Source: Icerya purchasi
Lineage: Eukaryota; Arthropoda; Insecta; Hemiptera; Monophlebidae
Assembly (NCBI GenBank): GCA_039619475.1
Contig: CM077115.1
Span: 67,276,864-67,340,863 of the forward strand
Length of the DNA stretch: 64,000 bases
Reading direction: 5' to 3'
The notes beneath the pieces were generated by a model that saw only the letters and a program-made list of their open reading frames with translations, was not told the DNA's origin and ran no database searches. A program made the position numbers and the translations under genes. Shown one piece after another: positions 13,601-27,800 of this stretch (position 1 is the stretch's first letter; each line of letters opens with the position of its first letter).

Positions 13601-16600
13601 AGCCGGAAGATTTTTTCATGCCTCTCTTTTTGAAATATTTTTCAGATGTGTAGAATCGATTTTCGTTTTGTAAGAGAAACTTTTCCTGATTTTTCGTAAA
13701 TAAAATCAACGTTTTTCACAACTTAAAATGGGATTAAATTTTAAACGTATTTTTACAAATAACTAAACATTTTAAAAACAAAACAAAAAACAACAACATC
13801 AGCTAAATAAAAAATACGAATGAATAAAAGTAAAAGAATAAATTGGGATTTACTATAACATTTCAGCTTCTATTAATAACAATCGGATTATCATAGAACG
13901 AATAATGAATTTGCAATTGTGAACAATTTTTGTAAGCTGAAGTTTGTTGAATTCCATTGTGTTGCGGATTTTGGATTCTTATTTATTGAATTGATCAATA
14001 TAGAAAAATTTTCAGGAAATATAGGTCATCATGTGCCCGAAAGCAGTCAAAGTTTATCAAAGTTTATGTTGAAATTAAATATTTTGATAAATCAGCATGT
14101 AAGAGTTTTAGTATAAAAAATAAATGCTAAAATAACAAACTAATACGTAAGTAACAAAATTAATATAAGAATATCAAACTTGTTATCTTAGGAACGTTTT
14201 CGGGCATAACCCATCTTCAGCTAAAATATAATCGAACTAAATTAAAAACATAGTGTAACAGTGAACATAATTTAAAACTTCACTTTGAAGCTAAAATAAA
14301 ATTAAATTAAAAATAAATTAAAATGAAAATAACATGAAACATAGCACACATGTGAATTGAACTACAGTCTAACACATATTGAAACTAAAAATAAAATCAC
14401 AAGTTTAATAACGGTAATTAATGTGAAATAAAAACAAGAAATAAAATTGAAATAAAAAATTGAAAATTGAAAATTTGAAATAAATATTTCTTGTTTTTAT
14501 TTCACATTAATTACCGTTATTAAACTTGTGATTTTATTTTTAGTTTCAATATGTGTTAGACTGTAGTTCAATTCACATGTGTGCTATATTTCATGTTATT
14601 TTCATTTTAATTTATTTTTAATTTAATTTTATTTTAGCTTCAAAGTGAAGTTTTAAATTATGTTCACTGTTACACTATGTTTTTAATTTAGTTCGATTAT
14701 ATTTTAGCTGAAGATGGGTTATGCCCGAAAACGTTCCTAAGATAACAAGTTTGATATTCTTATATTAATTTTGTTACTTACGTATTAGTTTGTTATTTTA
14801 GCATTATTTTTTATACTATAGTTACTAACAAACAGGATGATAAAATATTCTTTAATGTAAGAGTTTTATTTATACATATATATATATATATATATGACAA
14901 GCTGTTACCCACGGTTTCGGTCGTGTATTAATACGCGTTCAAATCTGTACTTGGAAATTTATAAAAAAAATTGTTTTATCTAGAATTATATTTATGTAAA
15001 AATTCTTTCTCTCTTTTGGGGGAAAGATGTTTATCACCGTCTAACAAAGAATGGTCTTCACGTTTCACGATTAACTGAAGATTATCGATTTTTCTATAAC
15101 CTGCCTGCTGTAATCTAACAAAAAAGTTACGCTTAACTAAACAGCGTACACAGCCATCATTTTGAAGGGGCCGAGTTATTCACACGGTAATCTCCCATAA
15201 TTACACGTTTAAGAGAACATCTTCTTCACTCATATCTTTCAACGTCTCCATCTGGAGCACTTTATTAAAATTAATTTATTACCACAACAACTTGTATGTT
15301 TAGATCATATTATGAAGGTTTGATGATTTCAGTAACATAAAAAGAAGAGAACAAAACGCAGAGTTTATTATTTACTATAGTAATCATTTTATTTAAATTT
15401 TTACGTTTAATTTATATTTACCATAGTAATTTTATTTAAAATTCTATAAAAATTGTTTTTTCTTTTATTCGTCCCGTATGCATTTCTGTACCGCTGATCG
15501 CATCACGACTACTTAAAACCTCATATTTTGTGAAGGAAAGGGGGTAAAACACTCAACTATACCTTAAAAAGTTTGTTGGACCACCCTGAAAATTTTAGCA
15601 TGATCCGTTCAGCAGTACTGGGGTGCATACGGGACAAACAAACATATATTTTTATATATATACAGATAGATAGATGTAGACTTGTTGATTATCGTTAAAA
15701 TTCTAATTTGCTTGATATTAATAAATTATAAGTCTCAATTCATATATTCAATAAAAAATTAAACATTTTTTTCATAAACACTTTTTACGACAGTGAAAAT
15801 GGTTGTTCCTTCTTTCTTTAGCTATTTTTCATTCTCTGTTGTCTAAAGACCTAATCTGTTTAGTCATAAATTATTATTCTTTACAACTTTCCATTAGTTG
15901 TTATCTTTTTTTTTCTAAGATTGTTTGACCGTTGCCTTTGGTTTTTACTGAAAGTTGGCCACCTAACCGAGAAACCGAAAATTTTGCCGTAAAATAGAAA
16001 GGGAGAAAGTAAAAGTGGTTAAACAATATTTCAGAGAAAATCATTTAAAGCAAAAAAATAGCACTGTTTTAATATTTCATTATATATTATACCTTTCGAA
16101 AGTATTTAAATAACTTTTATAACTAATTCCATTTTTGTAACGTAAAAAAAGAAAAAAACGAATTTTGTTTATTGGCCTAAATAATAGTAATATCTTTTAA
16201 ACTAGTACATTGTAATCATGAGGCCAATTTATGTGAAATATTAGGGAATTATGCTCTACACTGTAATTTCAACTATAAATTTTTGATCGAATTTATATTA
16301 TTTTTGTTAAAATTAAAATTTTAAAATAATTTTTAAGTAATCAGTCGTTGATTTCAACAATCATTATTTATTCTAAACACGCAACAAACTTTAATGAAAT
16401 TTGATTTGGATATTGAAAGTACATAATAATTAAAATTTTGACGTAACACATAAATGATTTGTGTATTACGTATTTCAGTTTATTGATTGGACCGAGCCCT
16501 CGATAAAAATTTTTTCGAAGTGGGAAGAGGATCGCTTTAGCTTTTAAGTTTTATGTAGTCGATTACAAATGTATATGTTAGATTTTAAAAAGTTTTACAA

Positions 16601-18628
16601 TTTAGAGCTGCTTTAATGGGGAAGGGTTATTTCGTCATTAATTTTTATGATAAAGGAAGCATAGACGCATGAGTTAATGATCATTATAACAGTACAATGT
16701 TTAGATAAAAGGACATCAAAAAAATTATTAATTTAATTTGTAATTTTCTTTTTCGTGCTGATATCATATTTGTCCCTCACCAGCGATATTGGATCTTTGA
16801 TCACATGGTACAAATCTACTGACTAGGAAATCGGGAACCATTAGGCTAGGAAAACTGAGAATAAACCAGAAATTTAAAAATTATATTTGGATGGCCACCA
16901 CTCTGTCACTAGAAGTCTATCTACATTTATATCCAACTCATCTGTTATTCTTAAATAGATGTTAAAAGTTTAACGCTGTTGATATTGTTTATAATGAAGT
17001 GAACATTTTCGTTTTACTTAAATCGAATGTTTTAATTTCTGGAAAAATATTACTGTGAACGTTATTATTTTCAGAAATCAAGGTTGAAATTTTAATATTT
17101 CGCTTATTCTAATTCCGTTTTATAAAAAAAGAAAATTTATTGTTTATTTTTTGGCATCAAATATAAAAAATAAATTACTATGAATCAAATTTTTTTGTGT
17201 TTGTATTTGTATTTTTAGTCAAAATCTCCGTATAGATGTATACATCAATAGAACAATTGAACGGTTATTTTTATTTAGTATAAATTCGAATAAATTAATA
17301 TTGCCTTTAATTCTGCCCGATAAGTTTACGCTTTTCATATCTGTTTATATGATTTTATAGGTCGAAAATATCTACTGATGTCACACGGTAGCAAATTTTA
17401 AATAAGGATGTGACAGCATTAAAATGTAATCCTATTTGGTAAAAATTTGAACTGTGTACGTTCGAAGAGGGAGTTTATTACTTTCTGTTAGTTCATTTGA
17501 TAGATACGAAAAAAACAAGTATGAAATTTACTCAATTAAATCCTACTCCTATTTTTATCATTTTCTAAAACTTAGAATTTCTAATAAAATGAAAAACACT
17601 TAGATTCATAATAGCAAATGGTGTACTCTGTAGGATGAAGTGGAAATGTTTTCAACTTCCAGCTCTTCCCCTAAGGTAGCTTATTCAGACCAGAAGTAAT
17701 TTTTTTGAGTATTTTGTTTTACAAATTTCGATTTTATGTTGAAAAATGAGAAAATTAGGTCGAAATATTTTTTCCGAAATCGTTTCTAACGCTAAAATCC
17801 AAATCTTTCTGAATATATAATAACAGTATTTTGCTCATTATAGGATTTAACGTTTTTCTGTATTCTTTTGTTGGTAATTCTTCTTAATATTACTAATAAT
17901 ATGTGATCTCTGTCTGTCTCAATGTAAGGTTGCTGATAAAATTTCACATTTCATTTTAACGGTTCACAGCCGTGGTTTATTCTGATGAAAAAGCTGTGAG
18001 ATACTTCAGATACTGAGGGAGTGTCATAATGTTTTTGCCGCAGCTGAATGGCCTACAACAAGAAAAAATATGATGGACAGAATCACGCAAGAGCTATTTG
18101 ATCTTTCTCAGCGGAAGAAATTTTTCGAGTTGTTAATTCGTTCCGAAAAGGGTTTGAACTTGCATTGGACAACGTGGAGCTCAATTATTAATTTTTTGTT
18201 ATGTTAAATGAAATCGATTTATTTAAATGTTCAAATACATTGCTACTTCTTTAAATAAAATTAATTTCTTAATCACGAATCGTTCATTTAAAAAAATAAA
18301 TTTCAGATGTTCGATCAAATCAGGAATTTTTTCATTTATTAAAATCCAATTTTTTCTCATCTCAGTTTCGGGGGAATAAAATTATTTATATTTTTTCGTT
18401 TAAATCCGGAATGTAATAAAAAATTGCTCGTTCTCTTTAAGAAAAAAAAAACTACTTTCGGTCTGAATAAGCCTCTTCCGGTTAAAGCCAGTAATTGAAA
18501 TCATCTGCCGTTGATTCGTCATAGTCAGTTTCCTACTATGAGGCTTTAAATTTCTTTAATTTTATTAAATTAAAGAAGTTTTCAATGGGTGAATGGGTGG
18601 TCTGGAATGTCTTATTTATACATACTTT

Positions 18629-18662
<34 letters not shown>

Positions 18663-21600
18663 AAATAAGTATGTTTTTTATGTTCAGGATAGTTATTTAA
18701 AAGTTTACACTAAGTACAAGTTTTTTCGTTTTTATTTATAATTTCTAACAAACAGAAAACCAATCAAAAAACTGGGAAAAAATGAAAAATAAAGCGAATT
18801 TGTTGAAATATGATCAAAACAAGTTAAAAAATCACTGAAAATGAAAAATACGATATAAAAATTAAAAATTATAAAATGCGTATCATATGTATACTTATTT
18901 GGCGCTGGATTAATAAACGCAAAATAAGAAAGCAAAAAAAAAAATGAAAATTCCGATGTTTAGCTGAATAGTATAATTTGAAAATGCGTAGGTCCATTTT
19001 ACCTATAAATAAATGGTTATTTAAAATTCAAAATTTATGCATATATCGATATTCATTGTTATTAAAAAAAAGTGTAGTAAATGTAATTTATTCGAAACAA
19101 CATAAAATGTAGTATTATTGCATATGCAAGTTTTTATAATAATAATGGTATATATGTGTATTTATAGCATAAATTAAGAATTTTCATGGTTTTTAATAAA
19201 ATAGATTTGTTGCCTTGAAATTCTTTTCATATAATTTAAATTTCTAAAATATTCGAATAAAATTCTTTTTTTAAATCGAATATTACTAATGCTCTGCGTA
19301 ATTACTAAATTGCGTAGCTGAATGTTTACAAAAAAAAAACATTTTTTCGTAATTAATAAGTATGCTTATTCAGAAATTCAATGCTTAGGTCTAAATTATA
19401 CGGTTCCTAGTCTTCTATTGTAAATTTATACCGTCTTTGGTGAAATATTTATTGAAGTCAACTTAGCGTTATTTTTGAAGATCTCCCTTTGTTTTGAGTA
19501 CTACAATTATGCCTTCTTTATTCATTACCATTCCTTTTTCCTCGTATCATTCACTTATATAACCCATCATCTACTTACTAGACAGTTTCCTTGGACTTTT
19601 AATGTGGTTAGTTTTTAATTCTTTTTATTTTTTAATTAACATTTATGTAAACAAGTGAGTTGAGTAATGTGTGTTAATTTTATCGTTATAAAATTAAGGG
19701 TTTTTTTTATTATTATTATTTTTATTTTTGCAATATTGAATTAATATGGCAAGGTAATACTTTGAAATTGAGAAGATCTTTAATGTTGAAGTAATATAAT
19801 CACGACTGTTTTTAATAATATCTAACAATGTTCTAACAGAATTATAGTTGTAATATATTTAGTAATAATGGTACTGCTCGATCCACAATAATTCAAGGTA
19901 AAATATGTTTGTTATATAGAGGTAATTTGAACTTTGCTGACTCATGCATAACCTACACAGTAATGTAAGGATTTACATTTGTAACAATGAAGTAATACGA
20001 CTATTGCGATTAAACAAAATGCACAAATACTGCAAAATGAACACGTTTATAAATACGTTATTGGAGACTGCTCTCGTGGAACTTATAAAAAGATATTTCT
20101 CTTGCTGTTTAGATTTCGAAAGTGGTTCTACAGGGGATAAATTTACATATATCGCCGAAGTGTCGAGGCTTAGTCGTGCAGGTTACTCTAGACTATGTCT
20201 GAGTGGGTAGTTTAGAAATTTGACAGTTGTTGAATACGACGCATAATATCAGTTCAAATTAAAGAGCGATTGTGAATCGTCACTGTACACCAAATAACAT
20301 ATGGTGAAAAACAAATATATAAAATACTTTATGAGGAACTTCTGTTTCATCGATTAAAGTAAATTCTAACTGTATTAATTATAATTTTACTTTATATAAC
20401 TGTAATCAAAAGTAAAATTACTGAAATTAAAAAAAAATCTAATATTATGTCTTCTTGGTATATTATTATTATTCCGGGAATGTATTTTTGTTAACCAAAA
20501 ATAACTAAAATACCTATATATCGATAGTACTGTTAAACTGGAATTAAATGCACGATTGTAGCGGACAAAATACATATGAACGAACAGTTGGGATCGAACT
20601 GACGAACTAATATAAATTAAACGCAATGTAAACAAATTATAAAATTCGAATAAAGCGATACTAATGAATATGATTTTTCAAATGACATTTTTTATTTAGC
20701 CAAAAGTAGCAACAATGCATATGAATCAAAATTTTTTTTATATAATAGTGATATACGTCATAATATTTCAGCAATCGGATAATACGAAAAATAAAGATCA
20801 AAAATGTAAATAAACATTTCTTCGTCAATGAGATCATTTATTAAAAAGATTAGTTACTCTCTTAGCGTTCTATTTAACTATTTTTTCACATGTTAATCGT
20901 GCGTCTATGTATCCTGATTATCAGTCTGTTTGCTTTTTTAAAGAATTTAAGTGTGATTAAGTTTTATTTTTGCTCTCGAAATTTCCAACGTTAAGTGTGA
21001 AATAAGCAATGTCCTTTCTTAGTGAACATCTACTATATGGACCTACGTACCAAATTTCAAGTTTGCGTGCAATGCCGTTCCAGGGATTTGGTGTTTTATC
21101 TTCTAATTTTTTGGGGGGAGGGTCTTGATTTCTTCGTAATTTTTAACTTTGCACGTAGATTTGTGAAAATTCCATTTTTAGTGAGCGTTTAATAGTCACG
21201 GAGAAATACTGAATTTCACGTTTTACTTATTGTGAAGTGTGATTTTTATTTATGTTCAATACATGATATAACCATTCTTCACGCATAAAATTTAAAAAAG
21301 ATTTTGCGCACTTCTAGTAAACTATGTAAACAATTTTTATGGAAAATTATAATCTAAAAATCATATTTGGTCCAAGGTATACTTTATAAAAACATTTTTA
21401 CCTCTTAATCAGCCCTTTTAAATTTAAAATTTTTCAAAAAGGGCTTTCTTATTCCATATCTTTGGCATATAAGTAGTGTTTTTATAATCTGATGTTAATT
21501 GCTTTGACTGTAGATTAATTTTCAGTTTTTTAAAAAGCGATTAGAGTTGACTTTTACCTCTTTTTTTACTATTAGAAAATTTGAGTTTTTTGATGTTTTT

Positions 21601-24600
21601 TTCGTGCCCTAAGTGCATTGCATCGTTAAGCTTCATGTGAATTTTTAACTTTATAGATCTAATAGATTCAGTGTATGTCGAAAACTGTTGGGCCACTCTA
21701 ATATTTATGCATTTTCTCCTATTTAAATGTGTATACTAGCTGTTGCTGTGGAGTCGCCGGTTCATTTATCATTTTTTTGGATACATTATTTTTGATTACT
21801 GCTATCATCTTTTAATTTGCTCTGTAGCATTCCGTTAATCTCAAACTATTTATTTATTCAATAAACTCTGCCTACTTACTTATTCACTTGCTTGAACTTA
21901 AAATGTAAATGATTATTATTCTCCTGTTTTTAATTAAAATTTGTATATAAATGAAATTGTGTTAAGATGTGTTAATAACGAATTTTTCCCCCAAAAACAT
22001 TTTATTTTTGTGTGAGTTCGTTTTTTTTATTTATTTTCTACTTGTTACATCAAGATAAGTCCAGTTATATATGAAAAGCTTCCTATGTTTTTACAAACAT
22101 ATTGTACAATATTTCTTCTCGTTTCTACTAATAATTCATTGTCACGAAGAAAATTTTACATAGTGAGGAACTATTGCACTATTAATTTATGTTGATTCTA
22201 GATTCATAATTAAAGTGAAAATTTATATATATATATCTTCTATACTTTCTATAAAATGATCAAAATTTACAACGTAATTCTTACTGACATCAACACCAAA
22301 AAAAATAACATAACCACAAAAATCCTATCCTAACATTTAACTTTCATTGTATAAAATTAAGACATTTTTTTGAATAACAATAACAGAAATCCTATAAAAT
22401 ATAACAAACGTTACATAAAATTGGGACAGTTTGCATTACATAAAATTGAGACATTTTTTCTAATGGGAGGTAGCCTAAGAATTACGTTGTAATTAATGTA
22501 TATAACAAAAAAAAATTAAACAAAAGTGAAAATTGAAGAAATAAATATTGCGAGTGGCGTTTCAGAAGTCATTGTCACACCTCTATACTTCCGTTTCTAA
22601 TAGACGTATAAAGATGCGTGACTACTCATTTCATTCCGTAGGATTATATGAGTTAGTATACAAAGTTTCATTCCGATCGGTTCGATAGTGTTTGCATTGT
22701 GTACATTTAAAATGGAATTTCCGCTAGAATGTGCTTTCAGTTCTTGTGAGTAACATGCCATCATTTGTTTTCTCGCTGCAGAAAATTGTACGGCTAAAAA
22801 TATTCATGATCGTTTGAAAAATGTGGATGGATAATTTGCAATGCCTCCTCAAACCGTCAGATCTTCGGTTGAGTGATTCGAAGTCGGTCGAGTGACGATT
22901 CATGATGACGACAGAAGTGGACGATCGAGCGACGCAGGTTCACTTTGTCGGCTTCAAACTACTCAACCGAGAATTTGACGGTTTGAGGAGGCATTGCAGA
23001 CTATCCATCCACATTTTTCAAACGATCATGAAGAAAAAGAAATTATCTAACAATTGTTTACTAATGAGAAAAGAAAAAAATTGTTAGAAATGTGAAATGG
23101 CGATTGCTATTACACATTTCATTCCTGATTCCGTTTATGTTTTCCGAAAAAGTTGCTCGTATTGCTGGTTAAATTCTTTTTAACTTAAAAACTTTAAAAA
23201 CAAATATAACTTTTCCGCTTCATAACCACATCCAAAAGTTATTGACCGTGGTTTAATAAAAACAATTTAATTTTCAAGTCGCTAGCAGCAATATATGTTC
23301 TCCCTGCTCAAAATAAACACTACATTGTCTGGAATGTTGATTGTCATCGAACAAACAAACATAAAGATCAATTCGGAAAGATAATGTATTGTTGAATCGT
23401 TCGGGGGAGGTGAAAATACCGCTCTCTCTTTTTAATATAAACGAATAATCACGCCAGAACTTAACAGTTTGACAAATATATGTTTTTTTGATTTTTTGAG
23501 ATACAATATAAACTGCTTGCTAGTGATATGTTCATCTCTCTATGTTGATAATACAGTAAGACAGATATCGTTGTTTCCCTTTGTCACTAGTAAATAGCTG
23601 TTTGCATTTTAAACCATTGTAGTCTTCCAAACTACCTGTATTATGTAAAATAAAACTTAATATTATATAATATTCATATAATATTTTCCATTACAAGCAC
23701 ATTCTTTCTGGCTGTAGCGTGATTTAAATTCTGCTAAAAGTAGGGTACAACCCTTCTTCATCCTTAAAACTTTGAAGTTTAAAAAAAAAAAATTAAACAA
23801 TCTTCATACAAAATTATATGATAAAATTATTTTTTACAAAGATACTCTCGTATTACATTTCAAAAAATCTTTCTTTCATATTTTCGGTGTATGAGTAATG
23901 TTCATACGGAATTTCAATCATCTGGTTTAAATAGTTTTGATTGTAGCAAATTATTATCTTATGCTAAAAACAGGGTGAAACTCTTTTCCATCCTTAAAAT
24001 TTAAAGAATTTTAATAAAATTTTGAACACTTTTAGTAAACCGCATAAGGAATCTTTATGCAAAATTATGATTTGTTAAACGTATTTTGAAAATATGATAC
24101 TTTATGTATTTTTTGGAAAATAGTTTTTAATCCTATTTCACCCTTTAAATTTCAGATTTTCAAAAAAATGTTCTTATTTGCCACTTTCGCTATATATTTG
24201 ATATACATATAAAATTTCACGGTATAATCATCATTCATTTGATCTTGTAGCGTGATTTTCGGTTTTCTCAAAAAGAGAGTGCTGCCTTTTTCCTTTATTA
24301 AAGTTAAGAAGATTTTAAAAGAATTATACACACTTTTAATAGACTATTTAAAATGATCTTCATACATAATTACGATTTATAAAACCTATTGGTACTAAAA
24401 ATATAATGCTACGTATTTTTCGGGAAATAGTTTTTAACCCTCTCCCCCTCACACTTTAAGTTCGAATTTTTCAAAAAGCGTTTTTATTTGACATCTTCGG
24501 TTTATGGATAATGTTCGTACAAAATTTTAATTATCCGAAATAAATGGTTTGGGCAGCAGTGTGCTTATTAGTTTTTTTAAAAAGTGTTTTTTACTTTTAC

Positions 24601-24754
24601 CCTTTTCACTCCCAGAAAATCTGGAATTTTTTTAATGTATTTTCTCATGGAGTAAGTACGTCGCGTTCTTATGTTATATGTGAATTTTCAGTTTCATAAA
24701 CATAGTAGTTTCATAATTGTGCTACCGAAATATTTTCTGATTTTCTCCCATATA

Positions 24755-24811
<57 letters not shown>

Positions 24812-27800
24812 AGAGAGAGAGAAATGTAGGCGTAGAGTGTAGTAGTGATTAAATAAAACATTTTGCAACTTTAAACGTATATTACCAATGAAATATTTTA
24901 ATTTTGAAAAATATATACATTAGAGGAAACATCAATTTTGTCTATTTATTTAAATGTTTCTTAAATTTCCTTAAAAAATAATGATTTGCCTGATTTGAAA
25001 TTTTATCATAGTAAAAATAATTGTCATAGGCGTACTTAAAGGAAAATAACTGTGTGGTACTTATCGCTTTCTTTAGTTGGGACGATGATTATCTTACTAT
25101 GATTAAGTAAATTTTGTTTTACTATTTCTTTGTTTATTCTACAATTCGTCATCAAGTCATTGTTGTAAAAACGATTTGTTTGTGTGAAATTGTTGAAATA
25201 TTTCATGAAAATTATTACGGTTTTGCTGAAAATATTACAAAAAAGGTGACTGGTTTGAAATCTTTGGTCCAATTTGCTTTGTAGTTACACTGTTTCGTAT
25301 AATCGCTATGCATAATACTAAAAAAATTGTAACAAGCTGCGACATGAAAATTGCAATAGGTTATATGTAAAGGCAATGCAACATTATCGGGTCTCAAAAA
25401 ATTATAATTTTTCATTGGAATTTACTTTTGAGACTTTGCGTGTTGTGAAATTGTCGATTCAGCGTATTGAAGTCTATAAAAAAATTCGAAATCAATTATT
25501 TTTTTGCAAGTTAGAAGGTATATGTTATATTGGTAAGTGTGTTGAGAATGTGATAGTTGTGCTGCTGCAACGGCTAAATTAATGAATATTAACTTTTCAC
25601 TACGTTACGTTAAATGTGTTCTGGTCACTGATCTGAGCAGGTTTTAAGACCGGGAAAAGCGATTTATGCTGTAGCAAGCGTAGATATTTTTCAACAATGG
25701 TTTTGCAGAGAAAATGTGAAGTACTAAACGTTGATTTGCCGTATAATATATGTATCAAAACTGGTTATATCGACATATTGTTGACAAGAAGAAAGGTATT
25801 TAAAAACAAAAGTGCTGAAATTTGCAACACCCTTTGTGGCGGGGTGTTATTTAAATTTAGTTGCCGAATATTAATTATCACGGTTAGGATGTTGATTTTT
25901 TTTTTTTTTTTTTTTTTGCACGCCTGTAATATATGTACTATGGTAATCCTGAAGCGCATGTTTTGAGGAGAAAGTATATAAGTAGTGCATAAAAGAAGTT
26001 TTTTTGTCGTTTTTCGTGTTCTTTTTTATTTGATGTAATTTTTTACGATCTTTGTGTTATTTTTTCATATTTTATGTAATTTTTAAAAACTATTATACTC
26101 TTTTTTCGAAAATTCTAAATTTGTATCACAATTTGTAAAAAAAAAAAATTACCAAAACTGGATGAATAAATAATACAATTTAAAATTGTTATAGCATTTT
26201 TTCATAATTTTTTTATATCCCGAAAAATGATTGTGAAATACTGGAGTCTAGTGTTTTGGAAAGTTATAAAATTCAGCACCTTTCTTAACCTTCGTTGGAA
26301 CCAGTCTGCTAATGTACTTTAAAATCTAAATACATCCGTTTTATTTTTTCTATTACCTATACTCCAAGAGCAACATTCTCTGTTCTATTTCTGCTAACGT
26401 GAGGAGTAGTTTACTTATAAAACGCTATCGTCAAAATTTGCCGACACCGCAATATTGTAATTTAAACGAGGAATTGTAATGATCTTACCATGTTGCATTG
26501 CTTTAGCTTTTATACGTGAAAAAAACAAAAAAAAAATTATTTAAACGGCATAAATTAGATTAAATTAATCGCCAGTATGTTTCGAAATAACGAACTTCAT
26601 ATACTCTACTCCAAAGCGTATTGGTTGTTAATTTTATTTTGTGTGTGTGTGTGTGTGCGTGTGCGTATTTACACACACATATGTGGTGTATGTTGTGAAG
26701 AATATTAATGTTACAGAAATGGTTCCAACTAAACAATACCAATTTTAAACGAAGGAAAAGGTATAATAATTAAATGAATGCCGGAAACATTTTTATATTT
26801 CAATAATCACTGATTATCTTATAATTTTTAATAAGAGTAATTCCCATAACCTGACAGAATTTATATATTAGAAAAGTTTTGGTTATGGTTTAATTCGCGC
26901 TGTGGTTGATTGAAAAAATCTTTGAGATGATTATAGTAGTAATTGATAAATTAAGACGATTACTGTTTTTAATTATTTATGATTATTCGATTATATTATT
27001 ATAATTTTACTACTTTATTTTTTCGCGTAATTGACAAGTCCGGCACGAGTAAATATTTAAATAAAGATGGGACGTAAACGTTTAGAATTATCCAACGAAA
27101 ATCGTTTGGATAGGCGTCGCCATGAATGTCGTAAATATTATGAAGTTAAGAAAGACGGGATAAAACAAAAGAGAAAATTGAAAATATATTTAAAGAAACG
27201 TATGCTGGAAGAAGAAAAAAAAACGAAGTTTAACGATTTACTGAACGTTTATTATCTTGATTCTGGTGATTTATCGATTGAATGTGACCGTTCTCGTGCA
27301 TTGTTGTTTAAATTTTAAAAAGGCGATCTTCTTACAGTTATAGTAAATAATAGGCATGTGGGGAGAGCGGTGGAAGTTTGCTTGCGAAGCGAGTAGAAGT
27401 TAAACGCCCCTATTGTAATTAAATAGTAATTGTAGAAGTACGGAAAATGAATTAATTTTCAAAAAATTCTTAATCCTACTTTAAGTATAAAATGGGAAAT
27501 ATTTAGTTTTATAATTCAGTTTCAAAAATGGGATTTATCTAGAAAACGTAAAGAGAAAAAAAGAAACATTGAAATTGGTGAAAACCTTATTGTTTTATCG
27601 AACATACGAGGAGGTTATGTTGTTTTGGTTGCCGAAAATATTGAAATTAAAAATCCTCTTTTTTGTGCAAACGGCTTAAATAAACGTCTAATCAATTTTT
27701 GGGGCGGTGTAGGTGTAAGTTATATTTTGCCACTAAAAATTCTGGGATCTGAAAATTTACTTTCACTTAACCAACTTAAGGAGCATGCACACAAAGCAAA

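Larger units (their letters stand above)
14097..14868. mobile_element. Penelope-like non-autonomous element: inverted repeats with two hammerhead ribozymes, 14-bp target duplication
   Basis: Two arms, 14109-14443 and 14485-14818, are near-perfect reverse complements about 335 bases long, separated by about 41 AT-rich bases. The whole is bounded by the 14-bp direct repeat ATGTAAGAGTTTTA at 14097-14110 and 14855-14868, as expected of a target-primed insertion. About 36 bases of unique tail lie between the right arm and the right duplication. Each arm holds a hammerhead ribozyme fold. Hammerhead motifs are known from Penelope-like retroelements, whose terminal repeats can be inverted. No reverse transcriptase or GIY-YIG frame is present, so the copy would depend on others. 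Confidence 0.6.

Noticed and set aside
19944..20210. 88-codon plus-strand frame
   Set aside because: No recognisable motif, no splice context and mixed composition; chance in AT-rich DNA is as likely.
23715..24754. Spaced repeats considered as a CRISPR array
   Set aside because: The period is about 305 bases, the units are highly diverged, and the genome is clearly eukaryotic.
25036..25966. Cluster of 60-90-codon frames on both strands
   Set aside because: They overlap in opposite directions, one passes through a poly-T run, and none shows a domain.
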